This document shows positions 20,757-32,951 of a DNA stretch of 64,000 bases, piece by piece. The notes below the pieces were generated by a model. The model was not told the DNA's origin, made no database searches, and saw only the letters and a program-made list of their open reading frames with translations. The stretch comes from Calonectria ilicicola. Lineage: Eukaryota > Ascomycota > Sordariomycetes > Hypocreales > Nectriaceae. The position numbers and the translations under genes are program-made. Position 1 is the first letter of the stretch; the number at the start of each line of letters is the position of its first letter. The DNA lies in assembly GCA_020809705.1 (NCBI GenBank), contig CP085835.1:1984001-2048000 (forward strand), given 5' to 3'.

Positions 20757-22068
20757 CTACTTCAAGATTTCCACCTCCCCACCGCCAGTAAGTTTGGCGA
20801 CCCTCATTCCTGCCATAAGATTTCGAGCACCGTTTGAATGGTCGTATATTCCACCATTAAATTTAGCGGTTGCATCCTTTCCAACATATGCCTTGAGCAA
20901 TTTGGCTCCTCCAGGATGCTCCTCCATAAATGCCCCCACATCATGCACGACTCCTTCTATTACCATCCACCGCTTGCCTTCGTTGTTGACTTTTCGTTGG
21001 AATTCGTTCCAATCGATTTGATGTAGTTCCTCCAGGGGAGTACCCCAGTCCAACTCTTTTGCTCTGACGTCAAGCTTTTTTCGTAACTGCTGGATCTTGC
21101 CCTTTTCGATTTCATTGTACTTGAAGGTCGTGAGATTGCTCGCCAGACCCAAGCGACTCCACGCATAAATTGCCCATTTTGAGGGGTCCAAGTGGTACCA
21201 TTCAATTCCGTTGCGATAATCGACAGGGAACCCATGGTGGAAGTTGTGGTAACCTTCTCCGCGGGTAAGGATTGCCACCAACAAATTATCTCGAGGGGTA
21301 TGCTTGTCGCTGTATGGTTGGTCACCCAAGTAATGCGCGAAAGAATTGAGGGAGAACATCGACTGCTGCACAAAAAAGGTTCGAATTACTCCAGCATAGA
21401 GAAGCCCACCTGCCCAATCTCCCCAACCAAACCCTGCTACACTCATTGGGAGAACCCAAGACATTAGAACCATGAGTTCATTGTAATATTTGTATTGCAG
21501 ACGAACGACAGGGTCGTTTTCCAAGTCCGACGTCTCAATGTACCCGCCGCCTCGATTTTGGTTCACAAGCGCCCACAAAATATGGGCATTGAGCAGGCCG
21601 CGATTGACAGTGTACGGGTCAAGATCTGTATCAGTATATCAATGATGGAAACGGTGAGTTGTACTCCAGAACCAAATGGAACCCAGAGTCGCTCCAGCAC
21701 CCACAAGGGCCAAAAACGCCCTAAGTGGAAGTGAAGCAGTGTATGACCTGTGAGACCAGAGACGGTGGTATCCTTGACTCAATGATTAGCCTGAAAGCGT
21801 AATTGGGGGAAAGCGGGTAGATTTATCGGAGCTTACCAGCGGTGATCCCTATTTCAGTTACTAAGAAGTAGATTGTAGACCATAATCCGGTTTTCCATTG
21901 AAGAGGTACCCAAGCTGTTGATATGAAGCCAATCAAGGGAACCACAATGAAACAAAAAATGCGGTCCCAGTGAAGGTGCTGGTAGAAGTTCCGCCATGTG
22001 ATTCGAACTCGAGGACCTGGCTGCTCCTCTCCTTGGCTTTTCATCTTCATGATAGCCTGCGCATCCAT
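20757..22068 (-). pseudogene. Acyl-CoA delta-9 desaturase with cytochrome b5 domain, interrupted by an in-frame TGA
   Basis: Two exons (22068-21837 and 21772-20757) make a 415-codon frame with one internal stop. Exon 1 starts at MDAQAIMKM; an upstream TTG could extend the frame but is not a credible start. All three histidine boxes are visible: HRLWSH, HRFHH and EGYHNFHH, followed by a C-terminal cytochrome b5 domain with the haem-binding MEEHPGG. The codon straight after HRFHH is TGA (21641-21639), where homologues have Arg (HHRYTDTDLDPY); the frame then continues perfectly as YTDTDLDPYTVN. Such enzymes make oleoyl- and palmitoleoyl-CoA at the ER. I see no intron that removes the TGA without also removing the histidine box, so it is a fresh nonsense allele, a pseudogene or a sequencing error. 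It follows the nitrilase but has no obvious link to it. Confidence 0.82.
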
Positions 22069-22991
22069 TTTAATCTCAGTTCTTAACTCGGTTCCCAAGT
22101 CCAGAGTAGAAAATGCGCAAATAAAATGTGTCTACAGGCAAGATGCAAGTTTGGAAACCCTGGTCGGTGTTATGGCCGCCCGACTTGTGCACAAATGATA
22201 GAATGGCCTTTCTTGTGTTTGAGGATGAGACTAAAGGACCGGCAAGAGTGCCGGCAAGGGAGCAAGAATTTCTCTCAGACTCCATTCCATTGCTTGAATA
22301 GCGGGTTTTTTGAGAGCTCAGCTAAACATGGGCAGTTCAGATTCGGTCGTGATTAGCGAGAGCCAAGTCTCATCGGTCCCCATATTCAGCACAGCTTTGG
22401 GGCCGCTGAGACAAAATGAGGCAAGGTCCTTTACCCAAAAGCAAATAGCCATGGTACCATTACAAATTGTGGAGCGCGACCTTGGTGAGATCATAATGCT
22501 GGGATGCGTCTGAGACGGCAGAGCGCACAATCTTGCATCACAGAATGGCTACGTGTTATGTGCGCGAATTTGTTAGGAAATGCTCTAGCAAGCCGTAGTG
22601 CACTATGTACTAGCCTTAGCTAACAGCAGCCAGCATCGCTACCAGCCGCTGTGGATGCCGCTAGTTCCAGCCAGCTCATCCATACTAGAGCTAGCAGTCA
22701 CTTGTGGCTGCTGGAATGGACTCGGACGAGGGCTAAAGATTTTTTGGTGAGACATGACTACTGTTTTTGAGACTCGGAAGGTCGGCCAAACCTGGTTTTT
22801 TGTCTGCGGAGGATGCCAGGAATTTTATGATGCGTCGAAGTTTAGTGCCGATCGCCGGTGTTTCAATGGACCTTGCATGCCATCATTTCGCCTTTGAGGC
22901 CACCACAAAAGATTAGCTGAATTCTATGTATTAATACTATATTATAGAGAGTAAGAGGGATATTCCCAAGAACCCCCACCCTCTGAAATGC
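22069..22991. other. Intergenic region with a CTAG/TAGC-rich patch
   Basis: No gene is seen. Between about 22560 and 22720 the sequence is rich in CTAG and TAGC words and includes a 9-bp inverted repeat, CAGCAGCCA near 22625 and TGGCTGCTG near 22706. A similar CTAG-rich texture recurs at 36700-37090. It may be a decayed small transposable element. Confidence 0.35.
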
Positions 22992-25900
22992 TCATTTTTG
23001 GCGCCTAGAATGTAGTTTTTCGTGTCTCCTGCAATCATTTTTCCTGGTAAAGGCCTTGCTACATGTGGAACATGCAAAAGGCCGACGTCCCAGGTGTGCA
23101 CTATTGACATGAGCGTCCAGATTCGCTTTTCTTGTAAAGTTCCTCCCGCACTCGTCGCACACATGTTTTGCATTCTCTACTATCCTTCTATTTAGCGGAA
23201 TAAACCAACTAGGTCCATCGGATAAGTTGGGGTGATAATTCCTGTTGTGCTTGTCGCGGTCTTTGTTTGATGAGAAGCCGAATTGCGCAAACGAACAGTT
23301 TGCGATGGGACACTGGAAAGGCCTGTCATGCCGATTAGAGTGGCTTTTCAGTTCGTCTTGGGTCTCAAAGCCTTCATAAAAGTACGCGCAATTGATGCGA
23401 TCGCACTTGAAAAGGTTGATGCCGTAGTAGCCTTTCAGGTCTACGGCTATTTCCGAGCCTTGTTCTAATTCTGGAGCAAGTTCCTTGAGAACGTCCCGGT
23501 TGTTCTTCAAAACCTCCCTCAGCTCTTTGATACTGACCAAGTTTCGCTCTTTAGGTGGCTGTTCGTTGTGACCGAGGAGATGAGTCCAAACTCGCAACAG
23601 GTTTTCGTAAAAGGCAAATTCCCTGAAGTGCTCACATGCCTTCCGAGCGTCCTCCTCAATCTTGGCTTTAAGCTCTGCCTGTTCCGGCTTGAACTTTGCA
23701 GGCTCGATTTTGTGTTCCTTGCAAAAGGCTTCCAACGCAATGCTTGCTTTTGTCACATAATCCGCTTGTCTGTTGAAAATGTTGGCCGAATTCATAATAA
23801 TGGTTTTCAGATGCGCCGGCCACTGAGATATTGCATAATCCTGGAATGCGTAGTGCCCCTTCTTTGCATAAGACTGTCTAGTTCCACTTGGGAGGTTCTT
23901 GCGAAAGGAGACGTGTGACAGATAATGCAGACAGTGAAAGGCCAAGTCACATTCCACAGCTTGTGGATCCAAATTTTCGGTCTTCATGACAAACCTAAAC
24001 CCTTTGTCAGTGATTTAAATCCTAAACATGAAATCGATACTCACTCTCTAGCCAGATGGTGGCTAAACTCAACTCGAGTCTCTCCAATAATGTGTACCAA
24101 TGGTCCACACATGTCGCGAATATCATGACGTAATTTGGCCCTGCTATCCTGAGGTTGAACAAGACCTTGATTTGTGATGCTAGTAGCGAGAGCAGCTTTA
24201 AGTTCATATAATTTAAGAGGGCGTTTTGCATATGCAAGCCAACCAAGAATCTTTTTGGATTGCTCCCACATGTTGTGATGTAAAGTGGTACGAAGTCGAT
24301 TGAGGATGCGAGTATATCTAAGTAAAATAGACTTATCAATAACGGGTTTAGGAGAATAGGGATCAATGTTTATCGTCAGTGAAGAAAAAGCTTCTGGAAA
24401 GTTTGTGGGGGGAATCGTTCAACTTACACTTCTTCGTAGGTTTTCGGGAATGGGTTCTTTAATTCTTCAAGCAAACAACCAGTATTAGGCTGTGCAAAAA
24501 GATCCTCCACCACAAGGTGGGCGTATAAAAATACCCCTATCGTGGTAAATTGGATTAGATGCCATGAAGTCATAATAAAGGGTTTCCACATACCGTCGGA
24601 ATTTCTACAAATTTCAGATTTGGCAAATTCTACCTCCCAAGGTTCGAGTTCAAACTGAACGGTAAGGTCCTCGAATTTTTTTGAGACAAAAAGTCCAATA
24701 TCCTCTCTGCTACCTCTCAAGCGCATTGCAAACTGGTTAAATCTTTCATTGATCTCCATGTATTGCTCCATTGTCGCGGAGTCGGTGCTGAATAACATTA
24801 CTCGGATCCTTCCTGGCTGGTTATGCTCGTCACTTTTTTTAACAGTATCCCCAAGGATGTGCATGATTCGGTTAGCGTCAGCTTTTTCCAGTTCATCCAG
24901 ACCGTCGATAATGATGAAACGATTAATGTCGAGGTCAGCGAATAGGTTGAGTAGCGTTTGAGCCGTTTGTTCGTCCTTGAGCTCACTCCCTCCTCTCAAC
25001 GATTTATCATACATGGTTGGGAGAATGTCCCAATTGTCGGCGACCATCTGAGTGAGAAGGCTTTTTAAAATGGACAGTACGCGAGGCTCGCTGAGCTGCT
25101 GGCTGGTTTGTCTGCAGTAAAAATAACTTGTTTTACTGTCAGACTTCGTATCTTTGAGGTGGTCAATCATCTTGGAAGCGAGAATTGTTTTACCTAAAAA
25201 ACATGTGTTAGAACACTGCTCCTTAGTCATAGACGTAGTGTCTTATCATTCGCACCTGCCCCCTTCTTTCCATTCACCCAAAGGCCTGAATATTCGGGTA
25301 TATCCTCTTCTACCCAGGTCTTAATTATTGTATCCGTCAAGAACCACTTCCCAGTCTCTGGGTTGACTGATCTTGTTCTTTGGAACTCTTCATGGTATTG
25401 AGCTTCTGGTTTTGGGTCTCCAGGACTGCGGAGCCACTTGACAACGTGACGATACTGATCCTCCCTGCGATGCTTTTCTCTCTCTTGAGAGTCGTGCATG
25501 TTAGCACTGCGGAATCTTTCGTATCCTTCAAGAACCATAATCCGAAGCTCTTCAAAGTTGTCTTGATTTCGCATCATGAAGTCGTTAAGTTTTTGCTGAA
25601 TATCTAATGAGATTTCTTGCTGTTGAGCGGCTAATTCTCGTTGCTCCTCAAATCTCTGTTGCTGCCGAACTGCAAGGTCGCGCAAGTCTTGATTTATATG
25701 CGTGCCAATTCCTTTGGTTTGAATATTCAAAGCAGACATCAGAACTGTCTTGTGGTTGTCAAACAAATTGAGCAATGACTCGAATTTTGTATCGTAATCC
25801 TTTCGGTTTACGACGAAGGTTTTGGCCCAATCTGAAACACAAAATTAGTTAGGATTCAAAGTATTTTTGCGAGACTGTTTTGAAGGGACATACCTGGCAG

Positions 25901-26449
25901 TTTGAAAAGGTCTAGAATTTCTGAGTTAAATCGGAGGAGATCTTCGTAGATCCAGGCAAGACAGATACGCCATTCTGGTTGCTCCTGCAAAATGGACTCA
26001 TATTCGGCTACAAGAGGCAGACAGTCACCAAGCTTGTCGTATGTTTCCAGAATAAGATCGAATGCAGCGGGATTTTCTTTGGACGTCTAGTAAAAAAAAC
26101 CGGGCTCGTCAGCGAAACCCGACTAAAAAAAGATTTGGTGATGGCATACTTCAATAATTGATTTTGTGGGTCCCCAAATACAACATATCAAGTCGGAAAG
26201 GTCGGGATTTCCAGCAATAAAGGGTCTCATAACCTGTTCAAACTCACGAAAAGCTGTGATGAAGCGATCAATTCTTGTGAAATCCATCATGCCTTTGATC
26301 TTTTCTTGATCATGTTGAATGACAACGATGCATGCCTGCAGGGTCTTGACTGTTACATGTTTAAAATTGCGCATTCGCTCTTCGGACAATTTCTCTTTGA
26401 AATCAACCAAGGCATCGAAGAGGATATTTTCCATTCTTGATGCAGCCAT
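22992..26449 (-). CDS. NACHT (STAND) protein with DUF7708-like head and C-terminal C2H2 zinc fingers
   Basis: Seven exons (26449-26150, 26086-25894, 25831-25256, 25193-24594, 24536-24428, 24317-24045, 23994-22992) give 917 aa. The head (about 1-165) has ICCIWGPTKSIIE and CLAWIYEDLLRFNSEILDLF, the pattern of the fungal domain that often precedes NACHT. A Gln/Glu-rich coiled coil follows (about 185-215). NACHT motifs are Walker A GKKGAGKT (about 251-258, across an intron) and Walker B RFIIIDGLDELEK. A winged-helix-like region follows (ILGWLAYAKRPLKLYEL). The C terminus (about 785-912) has four Cys/His fingers, the last two canonical C2H2 (CDECGRNFTRKANLDAHVNSAH and CSTCSKAFTRKNDCRRHEKLH). Fungal STAND proteins of this type act in nonself recognition and regulated cell death; zinc fingers replace the usual WD, ANK or TPR repeats here. 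Partner and trigger are unknown. Confidence 0.88.
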
Positions 26450-27002
26450 GGTTGCTGCGCAGTGGGATCCAAACCACAGGCATTGGTTAGGAACCGAAAA
26501 TTTGGTAGTCTCACGGGATAGAGGCTATCTGCGAAAATGTGAGGGAAACGGAGTGGAAATTGCGATGCAGTAACTGCTTGGCTGGTTGACTGAGTTGACT
26601 GAGCCACCGTTTGCCTTGTGCTGACGGGCGCACCATTGGCAAAATGCGGCCCAGTCAGCCCATGGCTAAGCCTCATTTTTCGCAAATGTTGGCTTGTTAA
26701 GACGGCAAGCATCCAATCAGCGCCACGCACAGCTGTGCTCGTACAACCAGGCAAACTGCAAGGCAACATCAAGGCAACATTGAGGCCACCACTGCCACCG
26801 CAAAAGTGCCGTCTTGGCGTTGCAGAGGGAGGTGTGCTTTGCAGCAGACACTCTTTGCACTCTCATCGCAAACGATGCTGATTTTATGTGGTCGTCGCAA
26901 ACAATCCCCATCTCATACGCGCATAGTGGAGTGACAAGTCGCATATCCATGCATAAGTATGCCGACTTCTATACAAGGAAATGTCTTGGTTGTGCTCGCC
27001 GT

Positions 27003-27024
27003 GAGATGCTAAAATTGCAGTGCA
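27003..27024 (+). repeat. Dispersed motif copy A
   Basis: Matches the window consensus GGTGCTAAAATTGCAGTGCA with one change (GATGCT at the start), preceded by CTCGCCGTGA. Copy B shares that extended left flank. Confidence 0.7.
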
Positions 27025-27331
27025 CCAACCCCCGGCCATCCTGGGTTCACCGGATTTGTTACGGTGCAAAGCACTGAGGTCACTACCACCACTTGTGCTA
27101 TGCAGCATACACCTCGAAATAACGAAAATTGTGCCTAATTTCCCTCCTTCTCAAAATACGGCAGTTGCTGGCCAATCATTAGGAAGTGACTAGCCTATGC
27201 ACGCATGGTAATCCAATGCACAAAATTTTCATAAATGCACCACTCATTAAATAGCTATACAGGAGGATGTGCTTCTGTCTGCACTTGAGGTACCATTGCT
27301 GGTGTTCCAGGGCCCTGGCTGCTCTCGCCGT

Positions 27332-27353
27332 GAGGTGCTAAAATTGCAGTGCA
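27332..27353 (+). repeat. Dispersed motif copy B
   Basis: Exact match to the 20-nt consensus, preceded by CTCGCCGTGA as in copy A, 329 bp downstream of it. Confidence 0.75.
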
Positions 27354-27637
27354 AGGGCCCCAGCTAGTGTCCCCTGGACTGAACCGAGCCCCACTTTATT
27401 TGAGCTAACCTAACCTCCCCACACCCTGTCTCACTCACCCTACAACGCACAACACGACAGCCCTTCAGTGAAGATGGCCCCTGTCTTGACCAGGAAGTAA
27501 CTGGCTGTCTCTTCGCCTCATTTTCGCACACCGCCAATCCACCCCTGCTGCATGTCTCACATTTGCGCCAGCCGACGGCACCTGGAGCGACTTTCCAGGC
27601 GCTGATAGGCTCACTTGCCTCCTCCTATGCTGGCCGT

Positions 27638-27659
27638 AAGGTGCTAAAATTGCAATGCA
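27638..27659 (+). repeat. Dispersed motif copy C
   Basis: One mismatch to the 20-nt consensus (GCAATGCA at the end), preceded by GGCCGTAA, 306 bp after copy B and 320 bp before the SNF2 start codon. Confidence 0.7.
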
Positions 27660-27979
27660 GCGAGAGATGAGCAAAGAACCAAAAAAAAGAAAAGGGAAGA
27701 GAGGGGTGGGGGCTCTCTTTGATGCCAACCGTGGTGTGTCAGACTTGTCGCCCAAGGTTGCCTCTCCGCAGTTGCAACGCCACTGATGCACATTTGTGGC
27801 TCAAAACAAGGCAACCGCCACAAATGTGCATTCGGACGGCTGGGCTGACCACCAGGCTGCCTCCCAATCCGAAAAGATGCATTATTGAACAAAACAAATC
27901 CTGACTGCCGAAAAAAAACCTTCTTTCTTCTCTGTACCTCAATGTCGGAAATGAAGCACCAGGCTAACAATTCGCCGCA

Positions 27980-30900
27980 ATGTCCCTCAACTACATACTG
28001 AATCCTCTTGATGAGCCATTGGACCCACCACCACCGCCCATCAACGCCACATGCCCGGTTTGGGACAATATACCTCTCGGGTAAAAACCCACCTAATCAG
28101 TCACCCTTAGACTTGGTGGACAGTAGAGTTAATGTGCATTCCGTAGTGAGATACCCGATTTCGATTTTGGCGATGTTGGCGATGTTGGGGACCTGTTCGA
28201 CTTTACTGGCCTTGACCAGTCTCAAAATGGCTTCAACGGTGTTTCACAGGCCGTCATGGACAGTAGCCTAAATAATATGAATCACGGTTTACAGGATTGG
28301 GCTCATAATGCCGTCGCATACAATCCATCTTTTCCAGTCATTCGGGAAACTCAAGAAATTCAGCAAATTCAAGAAATTCAGGAAACTCAAGAAAATCAAG
28401 AAACTCAAGAACATCAATACACTCAGGAAACTCGATACACTCAGGAAGCTCAATACGTTCAGGAAACTCAATACACTCAGGAAACTCAATACACTCAGGA
28501 AACTCAATACACTCAGGAAACTCAATACACTCAGGAAACTCAATACACCCAGGAAACTGATGACACAGCCTCAAGTGAAAGCGCAGGAGTCTTGTCTCAG
28601 CCTGAAAGCCCTGAATTGACCTCGTCCCCATCCTCTAACGAGTTCACACCTAACCCCGAACAAATTTGTTACGGTATGGTATGTTGCTAGCCCCCACAAA
28701 CCTCTTCGTAATTGGCTTTACCTCTAGTCAACCACTCAACGCTTGTCTTCCCAACACTCCACCTCCACGCTGTATGGCTTATCATCATTAGATTCACCAC
28801 GTCGACGTCAAACTTACTGGCGAGATGGAAAACCTCATTGCGCAACTCGATAAATGCCAAAAGACCTCCGCATCTGCCATCCAAAGATTTACGCTACACC
28901 CAAAGAACGACCACATCTTGCTCCAGCTTCCTGATGGAACAAATTTTGGATACCCGCGTGACAACATTACCAAGGTGCTCACATCACTTCTACACCGCGA
29001 AGACTTGGAGTTTGAAGCCGTTGCACTATTTCTAAACATCAAGAGAAAGATTGCCAAGACGAATAAAGCTGGCGAAGCAATCGTTCAGGTCGACATCAAT
29101 GTGTATGGCCCACCAAACAAGGCTACTGAGATTGGAAATACCCTTTCAGAGGCAAAAGCATGGCTCCAGAGGCCAGATTACCACAAAAGAGATGTTCCCT
29201 ACGAAAATCCCCACGTTATTGCGTTCCCCGAATTCCATGAGGTCTCGGAGCCTAATATGTTGAGAAATGAAGCTGCCAATTTGCAAACCGATCAAGAGCC
29301 CGACATTACACGGGTGGTTGAGGAGATTCAAGCAAAAACCCACAGAGCCGCAGGGCTTGAGCGTGCGCAAGCAGATCGCCGTTCAAAGACTGAACTTTTA
29401 GAGTATGAACCTCGAGTTCCCAAGGAAATATTCCCCTAACCCTATGCAGGCATCAAGAGCAGGCATTGACCTTCATGTTGCAACGAGAATCGGGTGATAT
29501 CCCCGCAGAATTTAGGCTCTGGAAGCCTGAGATGGTTGAAGGAAGAGAAGTGTCAGTTTGGATCTACAAAAGCGGTGATCAGCTTTTCTGATAGTATTAC
29601 AGGTTTATACACCAGATAACAAAAGCGCGCTCTTCGATCCTTCCCGAGGAGAATGGAGGCGGAATTCTTGCTGACGAAATGGGCATGGGGAAGACACTGT
29701 CTATTCTATCCCTTCTTCTCAAAACCACAGATGAGGGTCTCCAGTGGGCTGAAAGCAAGAATAGTGAGGATTTGACTCACTCAGACATTGAGGTTTATGC
29801 TCAGTCGACCCTAATCATTGTACCTTCAGCACGTAAGCGATTTACTTATCCGTCTACAGAACCTTCAATGGCTAACAGAAGCAAGTACTAATCAACAGCT
29901 GGGTCAAAGAGATCCAGATGTAAGGCTCATAATTCAAAAGGATACTACCTGCAAAACTGACTTTCTTATAGGCACATTGGAGACGCCGTCAAAGTGACAA
30001 GGTATCATGGTGATGGAAGAGAGAGAGACACGCGCGCACTTGCGAAAGCAGATATTGTCTTGACAACCTACAAAACACTAGCAACCGACTTTGGATCGAA
30101 GAATAAAACAAGCCCACTTCATAGTATGGGATGGTTCCGAGTGGTGCTGGATGAAGGTTGGCAAACAACCACCTCCCCTTAAACCCACACTAACCGTGGT
30201 ATAGCTCACAACATTCGTCGTCCCGCAACGACATATCACAAGGCCTGCGTTGGCCTCAATGCTCGGTCAAGATGGTGTCTCTCAGGTACCCCAATCCAGA
30301 ATCGACTCGAAGACATTGGCGCCCTCTTTACCTTTCTCAAGGTAGAGCAAATTCACACCATGGCCCGTTTCAGGTGGTACTTGGTTCACCCATATGAGCA
30401 GCGAAAGCGAGTGGCGATAGATAGATTAATCATGCTTTATGATTCTGTAGTTCTTCGAAGAACCAAAGATGTACTAGTACTTCCAGGCCAAGAAAACCGA
30501 GTCAAAGAACTGGATTTGAGTCCAGAGGAACGACTTCAATATGAGAGGACAGAAAGGATCCTCAACCGCTCCATTCGACAATTCATAGGTGAGCACCAAA
30601 TAACAACCAAATTTGGCTTGTTTCAGGCACATCTTCAACTTCGCATTTTCTGCAACCACGGAACACATCAGAAATTGTTTTCGTGGAAGAAAAGCCGGGA
30701 CAAGAACGAAGGGAGAGAGGCATATTTGATGGAGCTTGGGCCCAATGTTGAAAAGGTCTGCGAGACTTGTCGCCAACCAGAGCCCATCATAGCGTCCAAC
30801 AGATTTCAGAAGCGATTTACGGACAAGTGTAACCACACGATTTGTCAGGATTGCCTAGAAGAGTGGAATGAGTTCCAAGGGGCGGATGTTGAACCACGGT

Positions 30901-31723
30901 GCCCTTTGTGTGATTTGCAAAGCGCCGCGCCCAAGAACCAAAGATCTGGCCATGCAGCCGTACCCGAGAATGAGGATGTCGTAATGACGGATGCCAATGA
31001 TGAAAGCGAGGAAGCAGGCGATGGTTACTTTAACCTGGGTGGCTACTCAACCAAGATGAAGGCCTTGTTAGAGGATGTGAAGGAAACTCTCAATGAGACC
31101 GTGGTGCAGGAGAACAACAGAACACAAAAAGCGAAAAGGTGAGAAAAGAGAACAAGGGTGTTTTTTTTAGGAGACCTTATACTGACAAATGACTTCTCTA
31201 GTATCATCTTCTCGTGTTGGACGAGGACTCTCAATCTCATCGAGCTATATCTAAAAAGAGAAAACATCGAGTTCCTCCGCGTCGACGGCGAAATGCTCAT
31301 GTCCAGACGGCAACGGATCCTCGATACATTCTCCGAGCCCGGCGGTCCTCAAATTATGCTTATGACAACTGGAACCGGTGCATTCGGGTAAGGACCATTG
31401 ATCCTGATCTGACCGGCGAATATTGATACTGGCGCAGATTGAATTTGACTGCTGCAAACCGAATTTTCATCGTAGAGTTGCAGTGGAACCCGAGTGTAGA
31501 ATACCAAGCCATTGCACGAGCTATTCGCCTCCGACAAAAAGACAAGGTCATTGTCACACGCTATTTAATGAAAGGCACAGTAGAGCAGGTAAGAAAGTGG
31601 CTCGTTCATAACAAGCACCGTGACTAATTCAGTGTCCAGGAAATGCGTAATCAGCAAGAGAACAAGGAACGAGCAGCGAGAGCTGGATTTGAGGAGAGAG
31701 ATAGGATGGATACTGGGTCATGA
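27980..31723 (+). CDS. RING-finger SNF2-family ATPase (RAD5/RAD16/HLTF-like), copy 1
   Basis: Eleven exons (27980-28080, 28147-28678, 28792-29402, 29450-29551, 29603-29832, 29886-29919, 29972-30156, 30205-31138, 31202-31387, 31438-31588, 31640-31723) give 1049 aa. The N-terminal third is low complexity, with a Tyr-Thr-Gln-Glu-Thr-Gln hexapeptide repeat at about residues 100-172. The ATPase domain starts near 420 (HQEQALTFMLQRE) with motif I LADEMGMGKT, motif II LDEAHNIR across an intron, and LSGTPIQNRLEDIG. A C3HC4 RING (about 784-834, CETCRQP to PRCPLCD) sits between the ATPase lobes as in RAD5-type proteins. The C-terminal helicase lobe has FSCWTRTLNLIE, TTGTGAFGLNLT and NPSVEYQAIARAIRL. 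It is probably a nuclear DNA translocase, possibly with E3 ligase activity, in repair or chromatin. A paralogue lies at 62098 on the minus strand. Confidence 0.9.
28419..28558 (+). repeat. 18-bp coding minisatellite in SNF2 copy 1
   Basis: Near-perfect tandem copies of ACTCAGGAAACTCAATAC, preceded by more degenerate AAATTCAAGAAACTC-type units from about 28345. They encode the hexapeptide repeat. The array keeps all three frames on both strands largely open, which creates spurious overlapping ORFs. Confidence 0.85.
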
Positions 31724-32951
31724 ATTTTCTTCGAGCAGAAATAATTCCAATTTACTGAGCATGTTTGTACTATTATATATATATATATTCAGCTAGCGTT
31801 GCTGTCAATTAGAGCCTCAAAACATGGAAACACATATTGCGGCAACGGTTGGGCTTCCAACACAACTTCGTAAAATACATAAAACAAAACAATTTTCCTC
31901 TGGCATATGAAAATGAGAATTGAAGCCTAATTTTAGTCACCAGAAGGGCTGGTCCATTCCACACCGTGCGTTGATGTCGACTTTCTCATCCAATCCAATC
32001 CAAAAAAAAAAAAAAAAAAAAAAGAAAAAGGCTTCAATAGCGTTTTATCAAATACGAACGATCAAAACATCTTGCAGCGCGTTTTTATTTGGTATCTCGC
32101 ACGAGGGGCAGTTGGCGATGACCTTACAGTGGATCCGTCTCGAGAACCCTGACTGGGAGAAATTTGGCCTCGTTGGTTACTGACCCCACATCGACTTGCC
32201 TGGCAAGAAAATGAGAATGATGGCTAACTAACTCGCTGGGACAAGCGATGATTTTCTAAAGTGTAAGTAATACTTGTTGGTGTCACCTGGTGATTTAAAG
32301 CGCTACTTATTTTGATGCACAGACCCACAACCCTGTAACGTAGTTACCGCGGAGCAGGTGTTGGTGATGACCCAGTTGCAATCTGATACTCCCGGCCAGT
32401 CCTACATTGGGAGTAGTTCGAACAGATTAGGCAATTTGAACAAGCCTCTTGATCATTCATGGAATGTTGTATCAAGTAGCTGGTTACAATCCAATACTCC
32501 AGACGAGGTCTGAACTGCAAGCGGTTCTAGTACTTTGAACAATTTGAACAAACCAGTTGGGAATTCGTGGAATGACACATAAGGTAGCCACTTGCAATCC
32601 AGCACTTCAGACCAGGGTTTGGTTGTTGACACGACGGGAGCGATTGAGGTTTTTTTTGGAAATTGAAGAGGAAAACAACTTCCACAAGTGCTTCAGGATG
32701 TCCGACAACATGCACATACTAGTACCTCGTGATGTTTGGGCTCCGTGCAGGCTCATCATAAGCGGGGAGCTTTACCCTGGCTATACTTGGACGTCTCCAA
32801 CAAATAATCAGTACTTCACCTGGTCACTAGAACCAATGGGAAAGTTAACGGGAAAGCCGCAGGAAAGGTCGAAAGGAAGGAGGTCCGGTAAGAAGAGAAC
32901 TTAATGGAACGCCCACTACTTGGCTAACCAAGAATTGTGTTTATATCACCA
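31724..32951. other. Intergenic region with simple repeats and a degenerate direct repeat
   Basis: A TA run lies at about 31777-31791 and a poly-A tract at about 32004-32024. Between 32377 and about 32620 two to three diverged units of about 108 bp are visible, each beginning like GTTGCAATCTGATACTCC and containing GCAATTTGAACAAGCC or AACAATTTGAACAAACC, then ATTCATGGAATG or ATTCGTGGAATG. No gene is seen. Confidence 0.5.

Larger units (their letters stand above)
26450..27979. other. Gene-free divergent spacer between the NACHT and SNF2 genes, carrying dispersed motif copies
   Basis: No supported gene lies in these 1.5 kb; the open frames on both strands have no domain and shift constantly. The stretch is the joint upstream region of two divergent genes. 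It holds three near-identical copies of a motif (listed separately) about 310-330 bp apart. Confidence 0.5.

Noticed and set aside
21614..21652. 39-nt intron that would remove the desaturase TGA
   Set aside because: It would also delete the essential HRFHH histidine box and is shorter than the other introns here.
22069..22098. Ten-residue N-terminal extension of the desaturase
   Set aside because: It starts with TTG; the first ATG at 22068 is adequate.
28289..28631. Leu/Phe/Ser-rich antisense frames over the SNF2 N terminus
   Set aside because: Caused by the 18-bp minisatellite, which stays open in several frames.
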